A DNA stretch of 64,000 nucleotides from Falcatimonas sp. MSJ-15 (GCF_018918265.1 NZ_JAHLQC010000004.1:183624-247623); one strand, 5' to 3'. Counted from the stretch's first letter, positions 28,033 through 38,008 are shown. A program made the numbers and translations. The notes: a model not told the origin generated them from the letters alone.

Positions 28033-29169
28033 TTAACGTACCCCCACGTTCTTAGTTATTGAACCGGCAATCTCACCTAATGCTCTAACTTCATTAGAAA
28101 GACCGGCTTCTGCAACATTTTTTGGCATTCCATAAACTACACATGTTTCTTCATTCTGGGATATTACATATACATTCTTGCTTTTTTTAAGCTGCTTTAT
28201 TCCTGATGTTCCATCTGCTCCCATTCCCGTAAGAACAACACAGGTTATATCATCAAAACCTGATTCCGTCAAAGATTCGTACATAATATCTGCGCATGGT
28301 TTCAATCCGCCTCTTGCAGGCTCATCAGTTATGACTATCTTATGAAGTGAACCTGATTTTGCAATTCTCATCTGTGATCCACCAGGTGCTATGTATACAC
28401 ACCCCTTTTCAATAACATCTCCATGAGCCGCCTCTTTAACTTTTACCTTGCTAAGGTCGTTAAGTCTTGATGCTAATGATGCTGTAAATCCTTTTGGCAT
28501 ATGTTGTACAAGTACAACAGCCGCATCAAGATTAGCTGGCAGATAGGGAATAACATCCTGCAGTGATTTTGGTCCTCCTGTTGATGTTGCAAGAGCAACT
28601 ATCTTATTTTGGTTACTCTTAACTCCTCTATATGATTCTGCCTTAAAAGCTCCCGGAGCTGTCCTTGGTCTTTGAAGTGATGATATTCGTGCCGTCTGTT
28701 CAGTACTCTTCGTTGTGTCACGAGGTCTTTCTTTGTATGTAGTATATGTCTTAGTTCTGTTAGACGATGATGAAGCGACTTCTATTATCGACAAAAGCTT
28801 CTCTTTAAACGAATCACTTTTTGTCTCGATGAAGTTCTCTGGTTTTGTAACAAAGTCGAACGCCCCAAGTTCAAGTGCTTTTATCGTCTCTTTTGCATCT
28901 TTTTTAGCAACAGTACTAACTACTACAATTGTCTGTCGGATTCGTCTCTTTTGTAACTGTTCTAACAATTCAAGTCCATTCATCTTTGGCATATTAATAT
29001 CCAGAAGAATTACGTCATATTTGTTAGGATTTGCAACAATAAGGTCGAAACCTTCAAGACCATTCGAAGCTATATCAGCAACCTCATAACGAATATCTGA
29101 CTTTATTATATCAGATATTACTCTTCTCATGAGTGCAGAATCATCAATTATAAGAAGTTTTTTAGACAT
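28033..29169 (-). CDS. cheB: Chemotaxis protein-glutamate methylesterase CheB
   Basis: Response-regulator esterase that demethylates chemoreceptors. The receiver (LLIIDDSALMRRV) has phospho-accepting Asp57 in LLDINMP; after a ~70-residue linker the esterase domain shows ATSTGGPKSL, VVLVQHMPKGFT and VLTGMGADGTSG, giving the Ser-His-Asp triad. Length 378. It overlaps nothing but abuts cheA. cheR is not in this window, so the methyltransferase must be elsewhere. Confidence 0.97.
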   Translation of the reverse strand: MSKKLLIIDDSALMRRVISDIIKSDIRYEVADIASNGLEGFDLIVANPNKYDVILLDINMPKMNGLELLEQLQKRRIRQTIVVVSTVAKKDAKETIKALELGAFDFVTKPENFIETKSDSFKEKLLSIIEVASSSSNRTKTYTTYKERPRDTTKSTEQTARISSLQRPRTAPGAFKAESYRGVKSNQNKIVALATSTGGPKSLQDVIPYLPANLDAAVVLVQHMPKGFTASLASRLNDLSKVKVKEAAHGDVIEKGCVYIAPGGSQMRIAKSGSLHKIVITDEPARGGLKPCADIMYESLTESGFDDITCVVLTGMGADGTSGIKQLKKSKNVYVISQNEETCVVYGMPKNVAEAGLSNEVRALGEIAGSITKNVGVR

Positions 29170-29175
29170 TTTGCA

Positions 29176-29892
29176 TCACACCTTTCTATTTTTCCGTTTT
29201 TTTCTCTCTTCTTCGAATATATATTTGATAATTATCTCTCTTTCATTACCGTTTATTGTCATATATTCCATTCTGTGTTCATAAAACCCTGATCTGTTTA
29301 TAACAGACACTGAAGTCAAAATATTACCAACTATTCCAATATTATATTCTATTCCAAGGTAGTTAACTGTCAAAATACAATAAAGTTGTACACCAGGTTC
29401 AAGCTGTTCTTTCGACACAAATTTCATTCCACCACCACTTATATCGACAGTTGTTCCGTTTACATAATTTTTTTCTTCCATTGTTCCTGAAATAATACCA
29501 TTTTGCTCATATTCTTCATATTCTTCTTCTGAAAACGGTTTATATTTTATGTCTAAAAGTGTCTCCATTCTATAATATTGCCTTCTCTGATGCTTTTCTG
29601 GCTCTGAGAGTAATTCAATTTCAAACAGATATACATTATTCTCCTTATATCTATCTGATATAACTGCTTTGCACCTGTACATTCCAAGCGTTGAATACAG
29701 ATACAGTTCAAATCTCGTTCCTGTTGCAAGCAATACCAGTTTGTTATTATGTATAGGCATTGCACAAACTAATCTGTCATTACTTATAATGTCATATATT
29801 TTACTTGGATAGGATACATCTGCGTCCTCAAGCCTTGCTTTTTTAATTACTATATCTATTCTGTTTCCAACTGACACGACCTTTGAAAGCAT
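29176..29892 (-). CDS. PilZ-domain flagellar brake protein (YcgR/YpfA type)
   Basis: Predicted cyclic-di-GMP receptor acting on the flagellar motor. An N-terminal YcgR-like domain (about 1-105) is followed by a PilZ domain starting at RRQYYRMET, which supplies the RxxxR motif, and continuing with VDISGGGMKF, the DxSxxG motif. Both c-di-GMP-contacting motifs are intact. ATG at 29892 follows AGGAGGTG. It is inserted between flhG and cheB, a position with no counterpart in the Bacillus operon. Confidence 0.9.
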   Translation of the reverse strand: MLSKVVSVGNRIDIVIKKARLEDADVSYPSKIYDIISNDRLVCAMPIHNNKLVLLATGTRFELYLYSTLGMYRCKAVISDRYKENNVYLFEIELLSEPEKHQRRQYYRMETLLDIKYKPFSEEEYEEYEQNGIISGTMEEKNYVNGTTVDISGGGMKFVSKEQLEPGVQLYCILTVNYLGIEYNIGIVGNILTSVSVINRSGFYEHRMEYMTINGNEREIIIKYIFEEERKKRKNRKV

Positions 29893-29925
29893 ATCCTCAC
29901 CTCCTGTATCTGTTAATAATTAATT

Positions 29926-30804
29926 CTAATAACCTCTTTTTGTCATAAAATACTTAGAGAACAGAATCTCCATTCTATTGTTATTTTGTGACTCTTTCAC
30001 TTCTCCTGATAACCTTTGTGCCACTCTCTTATATGAACGTGAAGCTAATGATTCCGGATATTCTATCGTAACCGGAACCTGTTTCATTATTGCTTTTGGT
30101 ATATGATTATCATAAGGTATATATCCGAGATAACTTAACTTAATCTTAAGAAATCTCTCAGTTACTGAATTCAGTTTTTCATATATAAGATTGCCTTCTT
30201 TTTCACTATTTGCTTTATTACATAATACTTTTATATCGGCATTATCTTTATTATAATTCTCATTAATTGAAAGTGTCTTCACAAGTGCATACGCATCTGT
30301 TATTGACGTAGGTTCAGGTGTTGTTATCAGTACAATCTCATTACTTGGAATCAGAAAATCAACAACTGCATCCGATATCCCTGCGCCTGTATCAATCATA
30401 AGAATGTCGCATGCTTCTTCTAACTCTTTTATTCTATTTAAGATAAGCATTCTCTCATGACTATCTACATTTAACAGTTTGACTATTGCTGAACCACCTG
30501 AGATAAACCCTACATTCTCATATCCTTTAGTTATAACTTCACTGAGTTTCTTTCCTTTAAATAAAAAATCCGAGATAGTATATTGTGGATATATTCCAAA
30601 CATTACTTCTATATTAGATAGTCCAAAGTCGGTATCAAGTATGATAACTTTCTTGCCCATTCTGCTAAAGTTAATCGCCATATTAAGAGCAATACCAGTC
30701 TTTCCTGCACCGCCTTTTCCACTTGTGACTGCAATAATCTTACAGCCTGTTTTGCTGTCTGTTTTATCTTTAATAAGGGTTCTTAATCTCTCAGCCTGAT
30801 CCAT
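29926..30804 (-). CDS. flhG: MinD-like ATPase FlhG (FleN/YlxH)
   Basis: Controls flagellar number and placement with FlhF and helps C-ring assembly. VTSGKGGAGKTGIALNMA is the deviant Walker A of the MinD family; IILDTDFGLSN and LMIDTGAGI are the switch and Walker B regions. I start at the ATG at 30804 (MDQAERLRTL), 11 bases after GGAGG and overlapping the flhF stop; earlier TTG and ATG codons are too close to that site. Length 292. Confidence 0.95.
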   Translation of the reverse strand: MDQAERLRTLIKDKTDSKTGCKIIAVTSGKGGAGKTGIALNMAINFSRMGKKVIILDTDFGLSNIEVMFGIYPQYTISDFLFKGKKLSEVITKGYENVGFISGGSAIVKLLNVDSHERMLILNRIKELEEACDILMIDTGAGISDAVVDFLIPSNEIVLITTPEPTSITDAYALVKTLSINENYNKDNADIKVLCNKANSEKEGNLIYEKLNSVTERFLKIKLSYLGYIPYDNHIPKAIMKQVPVTIEYPESLASRSYKRVAQRLSGEVKESQNNNRMEILFSKYFMTKRGY

Positions 30805-30805
30805 A

Positions 30806-31993
30806 CTATTCATTTCCTCCAAGTAACTGTTTTGCTATTGCCTGTGCATCAAGCTTCTTAATATCTTCCGGAACATTCTGTCCAAAAGTAGTATAAGCTA
30901 CCGGAAGTTTTGAATACATAACTATGTTAAGAATATCTCCAACGCACCCAGTCTCATCAAGTTTTGTAAATATAAGTCTTAACTCACCAAGTGCTTTATG
31001 AACTTCTATTATACTTCGCATATCCTTTAACCTGGTTGTCGCACTAAGTACAAGGAATGGAATAAGTTCTGTCTCTGTCTCTGACTGCTTAATCGCATTA
31101 TATAAATCAAGAAGTTCATTACACTGATCAAGATTCTTATGTGAACGCCCTGCTGTATCTACAAGTATCAGATCATAATCTGCAAACTCATCTATAGCTT
31201 CTTTCATCTCAAGTGGCGTATATACAACTTTTATAGGAACGCTCAGAATACTTGCATACGTTGTAAGCTGTTCTACTGCTGCTATTCTATATGTATCTGA
31301 TGTTATAAGAGCTACTCTTGCCTGATTGGTAAGTTTAAAAGTTGAAGCTATCTTTGCAATTGTTGTAGTCTTTCCTACACCTGTCGGTCCCGCAAAAAAA
31401 GCTACAACCGGTTTGTCTTTGTTAAGAATTATATTCTCTGGTTCTCCTAGTTTTAATACAATCTTCTGATATACCGCAGCTAATATACTGTCAATAACTG
31501 TCTCTTTCTTAAGAGAAGTTCCAACTTCACTAATTATCTGTTCGGCATATTCAGGTGTTACTTCATTTTCTACAAGAACTTTTCTGATTAATGATAAATA
31601 CTTTTCGTTTTTATTTTCTGTTTTCACCACTTTATCCTCTGCCACACTCTCTGGTTCTTCTTTTTTGTCTAAAGTTTCTACATTCTTAACCGTTTTATCT
31701 TCCTCAAGTCTGCTCCTTAACATATTATGCAGACTATCAAGCTTTTCTTCTATGGCATCTACTTTATCACTATCTGCCTCCTGAATAACAAATTTCTTCT
31801 CATTAGAAGTGTTTTCTTCCTTTTTCTCCTCCACAGCTGCGGTAATCTCGACAAAATCTTTCTTAAACATTCGAAATACGCCTCTTTGCTTCATGGTCTT
31901 AATATTAAGAACCACTGCATCAGGTCCAAGTTCATCCTTTGCCAATAATATCGCATCATTTTCTGTCGCACCTTGAAATTTCTTAACTATCAT
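30806..31993 (-). CDS. flhF: Signal-recognition-particle-type GTPase FlhF
   Basis: SRP-family GTPase that positions flagella. The N-terminal B domain (MIVKKFQGATENDAILLAK) is followed by an acidic linker (about 65-135), an N domain, and the G domain with AGPTGVGKTTTIAKIA, DTYRIAAVEQL, LVDTAGRS and TKLDETG. Length 395. The ATG at 31993 is two bases from the flhA stop. flhG follows and overlaps the ribosome binding site region. Confidence 0.97.
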   Translation of the reverse strand: MIVKKFQGATENDAILLAKDELGPDAVVLNIKTMKQRGVFRMFKKDFVEITAAVEEKKEENTSNEKKFVIQEADSDKVDAIEEKLDSLHNMLRSRLEEDKTVKNVETLDKKEEPESVAEDKVVKTENKNEKYLSLIRKVLVENEVTPEYAEQIISEVGTSLKKETVIDSILAAVYQKIVLKLGEPENIILNKDKPVVAFFAGPTGVGKTTTIAKIASTFKLTNQARVALITSDTYRIAAVEQLTTYASILSVPIKVVYTPLEMKEAIDEFADYDLILVDTAGRSHKNLDQCNELLDLYNAIKQSETETELIPFLVLSATTRLKDMRSIIEVHKALGELRLIFTKLDETGCVGDILNIVMYSKLPVAYTTFGQNVPEDIKKLDAQAIAKQLLGGNE

Positions 31994-34051
31994 TTATGCT
32001 GTCACCATCCCCACTGATTGTAATTCTACGTCTGATTCAATCTCATTATATGAGACTACAATTAAATCTTTAAAATAATCTCCTGTAAGTTTTTTAAAGT
32101 ACATTCTTACTATTGGAGAAGTTATTACTATTGGTACTTTTCCAAGGTTCTCAAGCTTTTGAGTCTCGGTCTCTACTGATTTTATAATCTTTTGTGTCTT
32201 CTCAGGATCTAATGCAAGATATGCCCCCTGTTCTGTCTGTTTAACACTCGACATAATATCCTGCTCTACCTGTGGATCAAGCGTAACAACGCTTACTGTC
32301 TCATTACTTGTAAAATATTTACTTGATATTGCTCTCTTTAGGCTCTGTCTTGCATATTCAGTAAGTACATCGGTATCTCTTGTAATCGCTGCATGATCCG
32401 CAAGTGTCTCAAATATTGTTACAAGGTCTCTTATTGATATTCCCTCACTTAAAAGATTCTGCAATACTTTTTGAATCTCACCAATACTCATAAGTTTTGG
32501 CACAAGTTCATCAATAAGTGCCTGATTTTTCTCTTTTACATTATTAATAAGATTAGATACATCCTGTCTTGTAAGAAGTTCTGCAATATTGCTTCTTATA
32601 ACTTCTGTCAGATGTGTTGCGATTATTGAAGGTGGATCAACAACTGTATAACCAAGTGACTCTGCTCTCTCTCTCTGACTCTCTGTAATCCATATTGCCG
32701 GAAGATGGAATGATGGTTCAACAGTTGGAATACCTGTTATCTCTTCTTCAACGAATCCCGGATTCATCGCCATATAATGGTCAAACAAAATCTCACCTTC
32801 ACTTACCTGTACTCCCTTAATCTTAATTACATACTGATTAGGATTAAGCTGAATATTATCTCGTAATCTGATAATCGGAACAACTGTACCAAGTTCAAGT
32901 GCTATCTGTCTTCTTATCATTACAACTCTGTCAAGAAGATCTCCTCCCTGATTAACATCTGCAAGCGGAAGTATTCCATATCCAAATTCAAGTTCAATAG
33001 GATCAACTGATAAAAGTGATACAACATTCTCAGGTCTTCGAATCTCATTAGCTTCTTCTTCCTCATTATCCTGTGCTTCACTCTCAATTGCCGCAATAGC
33101 CTGACTCTTATTAACAAGTACTCCACAAAATATAATAAGACCGCCAAGAGGAAGAAATACCATAAGTGGAAGAGGTGTAACAACACCCAGGAATATCATA
33201 GCACCACCTACAACAAACATAACTTTAGGTATGCTGAATACTTCCTGCACAACTGTATCTCCAAGTTCTTCCTTGTTGCCAGCCTTTGTAACAAGAATAC
33301 CTGTTGATAATGAAATTACAAGTGACGGTATCTGGCTTACAAGGCCATCACCAATTGTTAATATAGTAAATTTCTCGATTGCTTCATTAGCTGAAAGCCC
33401 CATGCTTGTCATTCCCATTATAATACCGCCGATAATGTTAACTGCTGTGATAATTACACCTGCTGTAGCATCACCTTTTACAAACTTGGTAGCACCATCC
33501 ATAGAACCAAAGAATGCTGATTCCTGCTGTATCTTCTCTCGTCTTCTCTTTGCTTCTGCATCGTCAATAGCACCGGTATTAAGATCTGCATCAATCGCCA
33601 TCTGTTTACCAGGCATAGCATCAAGTGTAAATCTTGCCGTTACTTCCGCAACTCGTTCAGAACCTTTGTTGATAACAACAAACTGAACTATTATGAGAAT
33701 AAGGAATATTACTACACCAATTACCATATTATTGCCACCAACGAACTGACCAAATGCAAGAACTACTTTACCAGGATCACCCGTTGACAGAATAAGTCTT
33801 GTTGATGATACATTCAATGATATTCTAAATATTGTTGTAAATAACAATAATGTAGGGAATGAAGACATATTAAGTACTTCTTTTGAATAAAGTACATTAA
33901 AAAGAATCATAAGTGCTATACCAAGATTAATGGCAAGCATAATATCAAGCATCCATGATGGAATAGGAATGATAAGAAAACATACTGCTGCAAGCAGATA
34001 TATACCAAGTGCCAGATCTGTTTTTCTAAGATTGAATTTATCCATATGCAT
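31994..34051 (-). CDS. flhA: Flagellar export gate protein FlhA
   Basis: Largest membrane component of the flagellar type III export gate. The N-terminal half has about eight transmembrane segments with the conserved cytoplasmic loop DAMPGKQMAIDADLNTG; the C-terminal cytoplasmic export-substrate platform follows from about residue 345 (PIELEFGYGILPL). I start at the ATG at 34051 because GGAGGG lies 4 bases upstream; an ATG two codons later is equally possible and the frame opens further upstream inside flhB. Length about 685. Confidence 0.97.
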   Translation of the reverse strand: MHMDKFNLRKTDLALGIYLLAAVCFLIIPIPSWMLDIMLAINLGIALMILFNVLYSKEVLNMSSFPTLLLFTTIFRISLNVSSTRLILSTGDPGKVVLAFGQFVGGNNMVIGVVIFLILIIVQFVVINKGSERVAEVTARFTLDAMPGKQMAIDADLNTGAIDDAEAKRRREKIQQESAFFGSMDGATKFVKGDATAGVIITAVNIIGGIIMGMTSMGLSANEAIEKFTILTIGDGLVSQIPSLVISLSTGILVTKAGNKEELGDTVVQEVFSIPKVMFVVGGAMIFLGVVTPLPLMVFLPLGGLIIFCGVLVNKSQAIAAIESEAQDNEEEEANEIRRPENVVSLLSVDPIELEFGYGILPLADVNQGGDLLDRVVMIRRQIALELGTVVPIIRLRDNIQLNPNQYVIKIKGVQVSEGEILFDHYMAMNPGFVEEEITGIPTVEPSFHLPAIWITESQRERAESLGYTVVDPPSIIATHLTEVIRSNIAELLTRQDVSNLINNVKEKNQALIDELVPKLMSIGEIQKVLQNLLSEGISIRDLVTIFETLADHAAITRDTDVLTEYARQSLKRAISSKYFTSNETVSVVTLDPQVEQDIMSSVKQTEQGAYLALDPEKTQKIIKSVETETQKLENLGKVPIVITSPIVRMYFKKLTGDYFKDLIVVSYNEIESDVELQSVGMVTA

Positions 34052-34070
34052 TCGCCCTCCTTTCCCCAGG

Positions 34071-35258
34071 TTACTTATTCTTAATCTTGTATACATATGC
34101 TAATACCTCTGCAACTGCCTGATATAATTCAGGTGGTATCTGTGCTCCTACATCAACATTGAAATAGAGCATCCTTGCAAGAGGTTTATTTTCAACTATC
34201 TCTACATCTGCTTCACGGGCTTTATCTTTAATCTTCTGTGCCAGATAATCTTCACCTTTTGCTACTACAACAGGTGCATTGCCATTATCCGGATCATATC
34301 TTAAGGCAACCGCAAAATGTGTAGGGTTCGTAATAACTACATCAGCTGTAGGAACTGCCTGCATCATTCTTCTGTTAGAAGCTTCCTGCATTCTTCTCCT
34401 AATCTGACCTTTAATCTGAGGATCACCCTCTGTATTCTTATATTCGTCTTTGATCTCCTGTTTTGTCATCATCATCTCTTTATGATGTTTTCTCTTCTGG
34501 TATACAAAATCAGTTATACCAATCACAAGATAAAACATTGAAATCTTAAGACCAAGCGTAATGACCATATCGCCAATCGCTTCTATCGCCTGATTAAGAG
34601 ATATATTATATAATCCCTTAATCATCATAAGTTTATCTTTAATTGTTGTATATACAAGTGCCATTATTATAATAATAAGAGCAATTGATTTGGCTGTTTC
34701 AACAAGTGTTCTCATTGAAAACATTCTCTTAAATCCATTAATCGGACTTATTTTACTAAGCTTAGGCATCATCGGTTTGGCTGTCACTTTCCACTTTACC
34801 TGAACCAAATTGCCTATAAATGCGATTGCAAAACCTACTGCAAATATCGGAAGTATAATAATCGCCATCTTAAGTGTAAGAGTCCTGATTATCGCCATGC
34901 TTGTCTTAACTGTAAGTAATCCGTAATAATCATCCAGTATCTTAGGAATCATTCCATATACATAATTAAATATCTGCATACACTTTTCACCAAGTGTTCC
35001 GGCATATACTTTAAGTAATAAGAACAAGCCTATAAGCTCTATTGACTGTACCAGATCCTTACTCTTTGCAACCTGACCTTCTTTTCTGGCATCATCAAGC
35101 TTTTTACTCGTTGGTTCTTCTGTCTTCTCGCCACCCGGTCCATCTTTTGCAAAGAACTGTATATTCATAGGAACTAACAGTTTATACTGCAATATATCAC
35201 TGGCTTTAATATTATTCTTATGTAAAATATCTTCTCTTACATCTGCTTCATCTTCCAT
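34071..35258 (-). CDS. flhB: Flagellar export protein FlhB
   Basis: Export-gate protein that switches specificity from rod/hook to filament. The N-terminal signature GEKTEEPTSKKLDDARKEGQ, four transmembrane segments and the autocleavage motif NPTH (in VVITNPTHFAVALRYD) are all present. The start is drawn at the ATG at 35258, which adds about 30 residues before the usual MNIQFFAKDG start; AGAGGG is 11 bases upstream of the longer start and nothing good precedes the shorter one. Length 395 versus about 360 usual. Confidence 0.95.
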   Translation of the reverse strand: MEDEADVREDILHKNNIKASDILQYKLLVPMNIQFFAKDGPGGEKTEEPTSKKLDDARKEGQVAKSKDLVQSIELIGLFLLLKVYAGTLGEKCMQIFNYVYGMIPKILDDYYGLLTVKTSMAIIRTLTLKMAIIILPIFAVGFAIAFIGNLVQVKWKVTAKPMMPKLSKISPINGFKRMFSMRTLVETAKSIALIIIIMALVYTTIKDKLMMIKGLYNISLNQAIEAIGDMVITLGLKISMFYLVIGITDFVYQKRKHHKEMMMTKQEIKDEYKNTEGDPQIKGQIRRRMQEASNRRMMQAVPTADVVITNPTHFAVALRYDPDNGNAPVVVAKGEDYLAQKIKDKAREADVEIVENKPLARMLYFNVDVGAQIPPELYQAVAEVLAYVYKIKNK

Positions 35259-35301
35259 ACTAGTGCATTCCCTCTACTGTAAAAATAATCATCTTTTTAA
35301 T

Positions 35302-36033
35302 CTAGTCAAATATAAAATCAGATATTACAGGCAACATTCCCGCCATAGCAAGTAATATTACAAGTCCGGCAAGAACTTTTAACTGTAAACCTATTACAAA
35401 CATATTCATCTGTGGTGCTATCTTAGCAAGTATCCCAAGTATTGAATTAACAAGAAGAATTGTTGCAAATACCGGAAGTGCTATACGGAAACCTATCAAA
35501 AAATAATTAGCCGCAAAATCTATAAGATGTTCATAAAGTGAAGCTCTTATTATAAGCCCGCCAACTGGTATAACCTGATATGTATCCACTATTGCCTTTA
35601 TAAGATATTGATGCATATCCGTAACAAGAAGCATTGCCATAACAAGATAATAATATAGATTACCTGTTACAGATATATTAATTCCTGTTGCCGGATCAAG
35701 TAGAGTTGCCATTGCAAAGCCCATATCCATATCTATAAAGTTACCTGCAAAATATATAACCTGCACACAGATATTACTAATCAACCCAAGAAGCATTCCA
35801 ATTACTGCTTCTTCTATTACAAAAGTAGCATATTCTATAACGCCTGAATACTCGACCTTTGTATCCTGTGTCACTTGAAATACAAGAAAACTTACAACAA
35901 CCGCCATAAGTATCTTAATTCTCTTAGGAACTGTCTTAGCTCCAAAAAAAGGTGCTGTACCAATGAAACTTAATATTCTTACCAGCAGCAGTAAAAAATA
36001 CTCCAGGTCATATAATGTAAATGAATAATTCAT
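35302..36033 (-). CDS. fliR: Flagellar export protein FliR
   Basis: Membrane component of the export gate core with FliP and FliQ. The 243-residue protein is almost wholly hydrophobic, with about six segments; MGFAMATLLDPATG, PVFATILLVNSILGILAKIAPQMN and a C-terminal GMLPVISDFI pattern are typical. ATG at 36033 lies three bases after the fliQ stop. Confidence 0.95.
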   Translation of the reverse strand: MNYSFTLYDLEYFLLLLVRILSFIGTAPFFGAKTVPKRIKILMAVVVSFLVFQVTQDTKVEYSGVIEYATFVIEEAVIGMLLGLISNICVQVIYFAGNFIDMDMGFAMATLLDPATGINISVTGNLYYYLVMAMLLVTDMHQYLIKAIVDTYQVIPVGGLIIRASLYEHLIDFAANYFLIGFRIALPVFATILLVNSILGILAKIAPQMNMFVIGLQLKVLAGLVILLAMAGMLPVISDFIFD

Positions 36034-36036
36034 ACA

Positions 36037-36309
36037 TTACTTCCCCACATATGCCCCAAAGTCAGTCCACAGATGATTAATCAAAGTAATAATATTATTA
36101 AGCATCCATGAGCCAAATATCATCAATCCAATAAATACACATATTACCTTAGGTACAAATGTAAGTGTCTGTTCCTGAATTGATGTAATAGTCTGAAAAA
36201 GACTTATAATCAGACCAACTACTAACGAGATTATAAGTAAGGGTGCTGCTGTTTTGATTATTGTCCATAATACTTCCCTTGTTATATCAATAACTAACTG
36301 TTCTGTCAT
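36037..36309 (-). CDS. fliQ: Flagellar export protein FliQ
   Basis: Small two-helix membrane protein of the export gate. The 90-residue length and the sequence LLIISLVVGLIISLFQTITSIQEQTLTFVPK are diagnostic. ATG at 36309 has a GGGGG run just upstream. It sits between fliP and fliR in the conserved fliP-fliQ-fliR order. Confidence 0.96.
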   Translation of the reverse strand: MTEQLVIDITREVLWTIIKTAAPLLIISLVVGLIISLFQTITSIQEQTLTFVPKVICVFIGLMIFGSWMLNNIITLINHLWTDFGAYVGK

Positions 36310-36326
36310 CTAACTGCCCCCATTCA

Positions 36327-37208
36327 TTAGTGAAAACTCTTTACAAGACTGCCAATAACAAGGTTCCATCCATCTGCTAATACAAACAACAGTATCTTAA
36401 ATGGTAAAGAAACTGTCGTTGGCGGCAGCATCATCATACCCATCGACATAAGTGTTGATGCGACTACCATATCAATCACAATAAATGGCAGATATATAAG
36501 GAATCCAATAATAAATGCAGTTCTTAATTCACTTATCATAAATGCTGGTATAAGAACCGTTGTAGGAATCTCATTATACGATTCAACTGAATCAATATCA
36601 GCCATATCAAGGAAAAGATTAAGATCTTTTGCTCTCGTATTGTCAAACATAAATTCTCTTACTGGGTCTAATCCTGTCTCTATCGCCTGTTCAGTTGTAA
36701 TAGTCCCCGCCTCAAGCGGTTTTATCGCTTCTGTATTAATCTGGGAAAAAACCGGCGACATAATAAAAAATGTTAAAAATAAAGAAAGACCCACCAATAC
36801 CTGGTTAGGTGGTGCTGTCTGCGTTCCTATCGCCGTTCGGATAAAATGCATCACTATTACAATTCTTGTAAATGAAGTTACCATTATAAGAATTGAAGGT
36901 GCAAGTGATATGACTGTTAAAAGAAGGAGTATCTGTAAAGTACTCGTAAGGCTGTTGCCTTTTGAACCTGTATTAATATCGATAGATAATCCAGCGCCGG
37001 AGTCATTAGTCTCATTCTCCGAATCAGTCGCTGTCTCACCTGTTGCCCCTCCTAATATATCAGTTATTACATTGGTTAACCCATCATCCGTTACGCCAGT
37101 TTCAGACGCATACGCATCACCAACAGTTGCCAGAAAAAGAACGAGAACTGTTGACATTAAACATATCATTTTAGAAATTAGTCTTAATATTTTGTGTTTT
37201 TTTACCAT
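36327..37208 (-). CDS. fliP: Flagellar export protein FliP
   Basis: Core membrane component of the export gate. A signal-like N-terminus (MVKKHKILRLISK then a hydrophobic stretch ending DAYA) precedes a ~55-residue low-complexity segment; the FliP domain starts near residue 85 with LLLLTVISLAPSILIMVTSF, then TRIVIVMHFIRTAIGTQTAP and LPFIVIDMVVASTLMSMGMM. Length 293 is long for the family because of the N-terminal extension. It follows fliO by 16 bases. Confidence 0.96.
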   Translation of the reverse strand: MVKKHKILRLISKMICLMSTVLVLFLATVGDAYASETGVTDDGLTNVITDILGGATGETATDSENETNDSGAGLSIDINTGSKGNSLTSTLQILLLLTVISLAPSILIMVTSFTRIVIVMHFIRTAIGTQTAPPNQVLVGLSLFLTFFIMSPVFSQINTEAIKPLEAGTITTEQAIETGLDPVREFMFDNTRAKDLNLFLDMADIDSVESYNEIPTTVLIPAFMISELRTAFIIGFLIYLPFIVIDMVVASTLMSMGMMMLPPTTVSLPFKILLFVLADGWNLVIGSLVKSFH

Positions 37209-37224
37209 CGTTCTATCATCCTGT

Positions 37225-37590
37225 CTATTTCTTTAATTTAACATCTTTGAATTTGTTTAGTATCTCTTTAAAATTATCATTTTTCTGGTCATTCTCCTGC
37301 AATACAAGTTCCTGTGCATCAAGTTCGCCTATAGTTGTAATGGTATCCTTGCATACCGCAATAAGAAAATATTTACTGCCAACCTGGACTATCTGCAGGA
37401 ACTTGTTATTGCTGATTCTCATTGACTCAATCAACTTAATATTGCCCTGAGTCATCTGATTCTTCTGGTAATTTCCAACTAACCGGGTTGTCAGATAAGT
37501 TATCCCTAACACAATAATAAATACTATTATTGCACCGATTAGCTGGAGAATACTATCAAACGAATATACAAGTTCTGCACTAATCATCAT
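37225..37590 (-). CDS. fliO: Flagellar biosynthetic protein FliO
   Basis: Assembly factor for the FliP ring. A 121-residue protein with one transmembrane helix (about 12-35) followed by a small cytoplasmic beta-rich domain (SMRISNNKFLQIVQVGSKYFLIAV). Low sequence conservation is usual; the position before fliP supports the call. A GC-poor ribosome binding site precedes the paired ATG codons. Confidence 0.88.
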   Translation of the reverse strand: MMISAELVYSFDSILQLIGAIIVFIIVLGITYLTTRLVGNYQKNQMTQGNIKLIESMRISNNKFLQIVQVGSKYFLIAVCKDTITTIGELDAQELVLQENDQKNDNFKEILNKFKDVKLKK

Positions 37591-37595
37591 ATTAA

Positions 37596-37958
37596 TTAAC
37601 CAATTACTTTCTTAACTGCTTCAAGAACTCTGTCTGGCTGGAAAGGTTTTACTATGAAATCCTTAGCTCCTGACTGAATTGACTCTATAACCATTGCCTG
37701 CTGACCCATTGCTGAGCACATAATAATCTTAGCTCCCGGATCACTTTCTTTGATTTTTTTAAGTGCCTGAATTCCATCCATCTCAGGCATTGTGATGTCC
37801 ATGAGTACAAGGTCTGGTTTTGTCTCTGCATATTTCTCAACTGCTTTTGCTCCATTCTCTGCCTCGCCAACGATGTTATATCCATTCTTACTCAGGATAT
37901 CCTTAATCATCATTCTCATAAAAGCTGCATCATCACAAACTAATATGTTCTTTGCCAT
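37596..37958 (-). CDS. cheY: Chemotaxis response regulator CheY
   Basis: Single receiver domain of 120 residues that binds the motor switch when phosphorylated. Acidic pocket Asp9-Asp10, phospho-accepting Asp54 in LVLMDITMPEMDG, the Ser/Thr of CSAMGQQ, and Lys in DFIVKPFQPDRV are in place. ATG at 37958 follows GGAGAG. It lies between fliY and fliO, as in Bacillus. Confidence 0.97.
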   Translation of the reverse strand: MAKNILVCDDAAFMRMMIKDILSKNGYNIVGEAENGAKAVEKYAETKPDLVLMDITMPEMDGIQALKKIKESDPGAKIIMCSAMGQQAMVIESIQSGAKDFIVKPFQPDRVLEAVKKVIG

Positions 37959-38002
37959 AATATCTCTCCTATCGTGTTATAATTTCAACTTTCATAGTAC
38001 TT

Positions 38003-38008
38003 ATTATA
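38003..38008 (-). promoter_or_regulatory. Weak -10-like box ahead of cheY
   Basis: TATAAT on the minus strand lies about 45 bases before cheY, in the only 96-bp gap of this part of the cluster. No convincing -35 accompanies it, so it is a weak internal-promoter candidate. Confidence 0.2.

Noticed and set aside
36640..37236. 198-codon open frame on the plus strand
   Set aside because: It lies wholly antisense to fliP, in a strongly biased coding frame, and has no ribosome binding site or recognisable domain.
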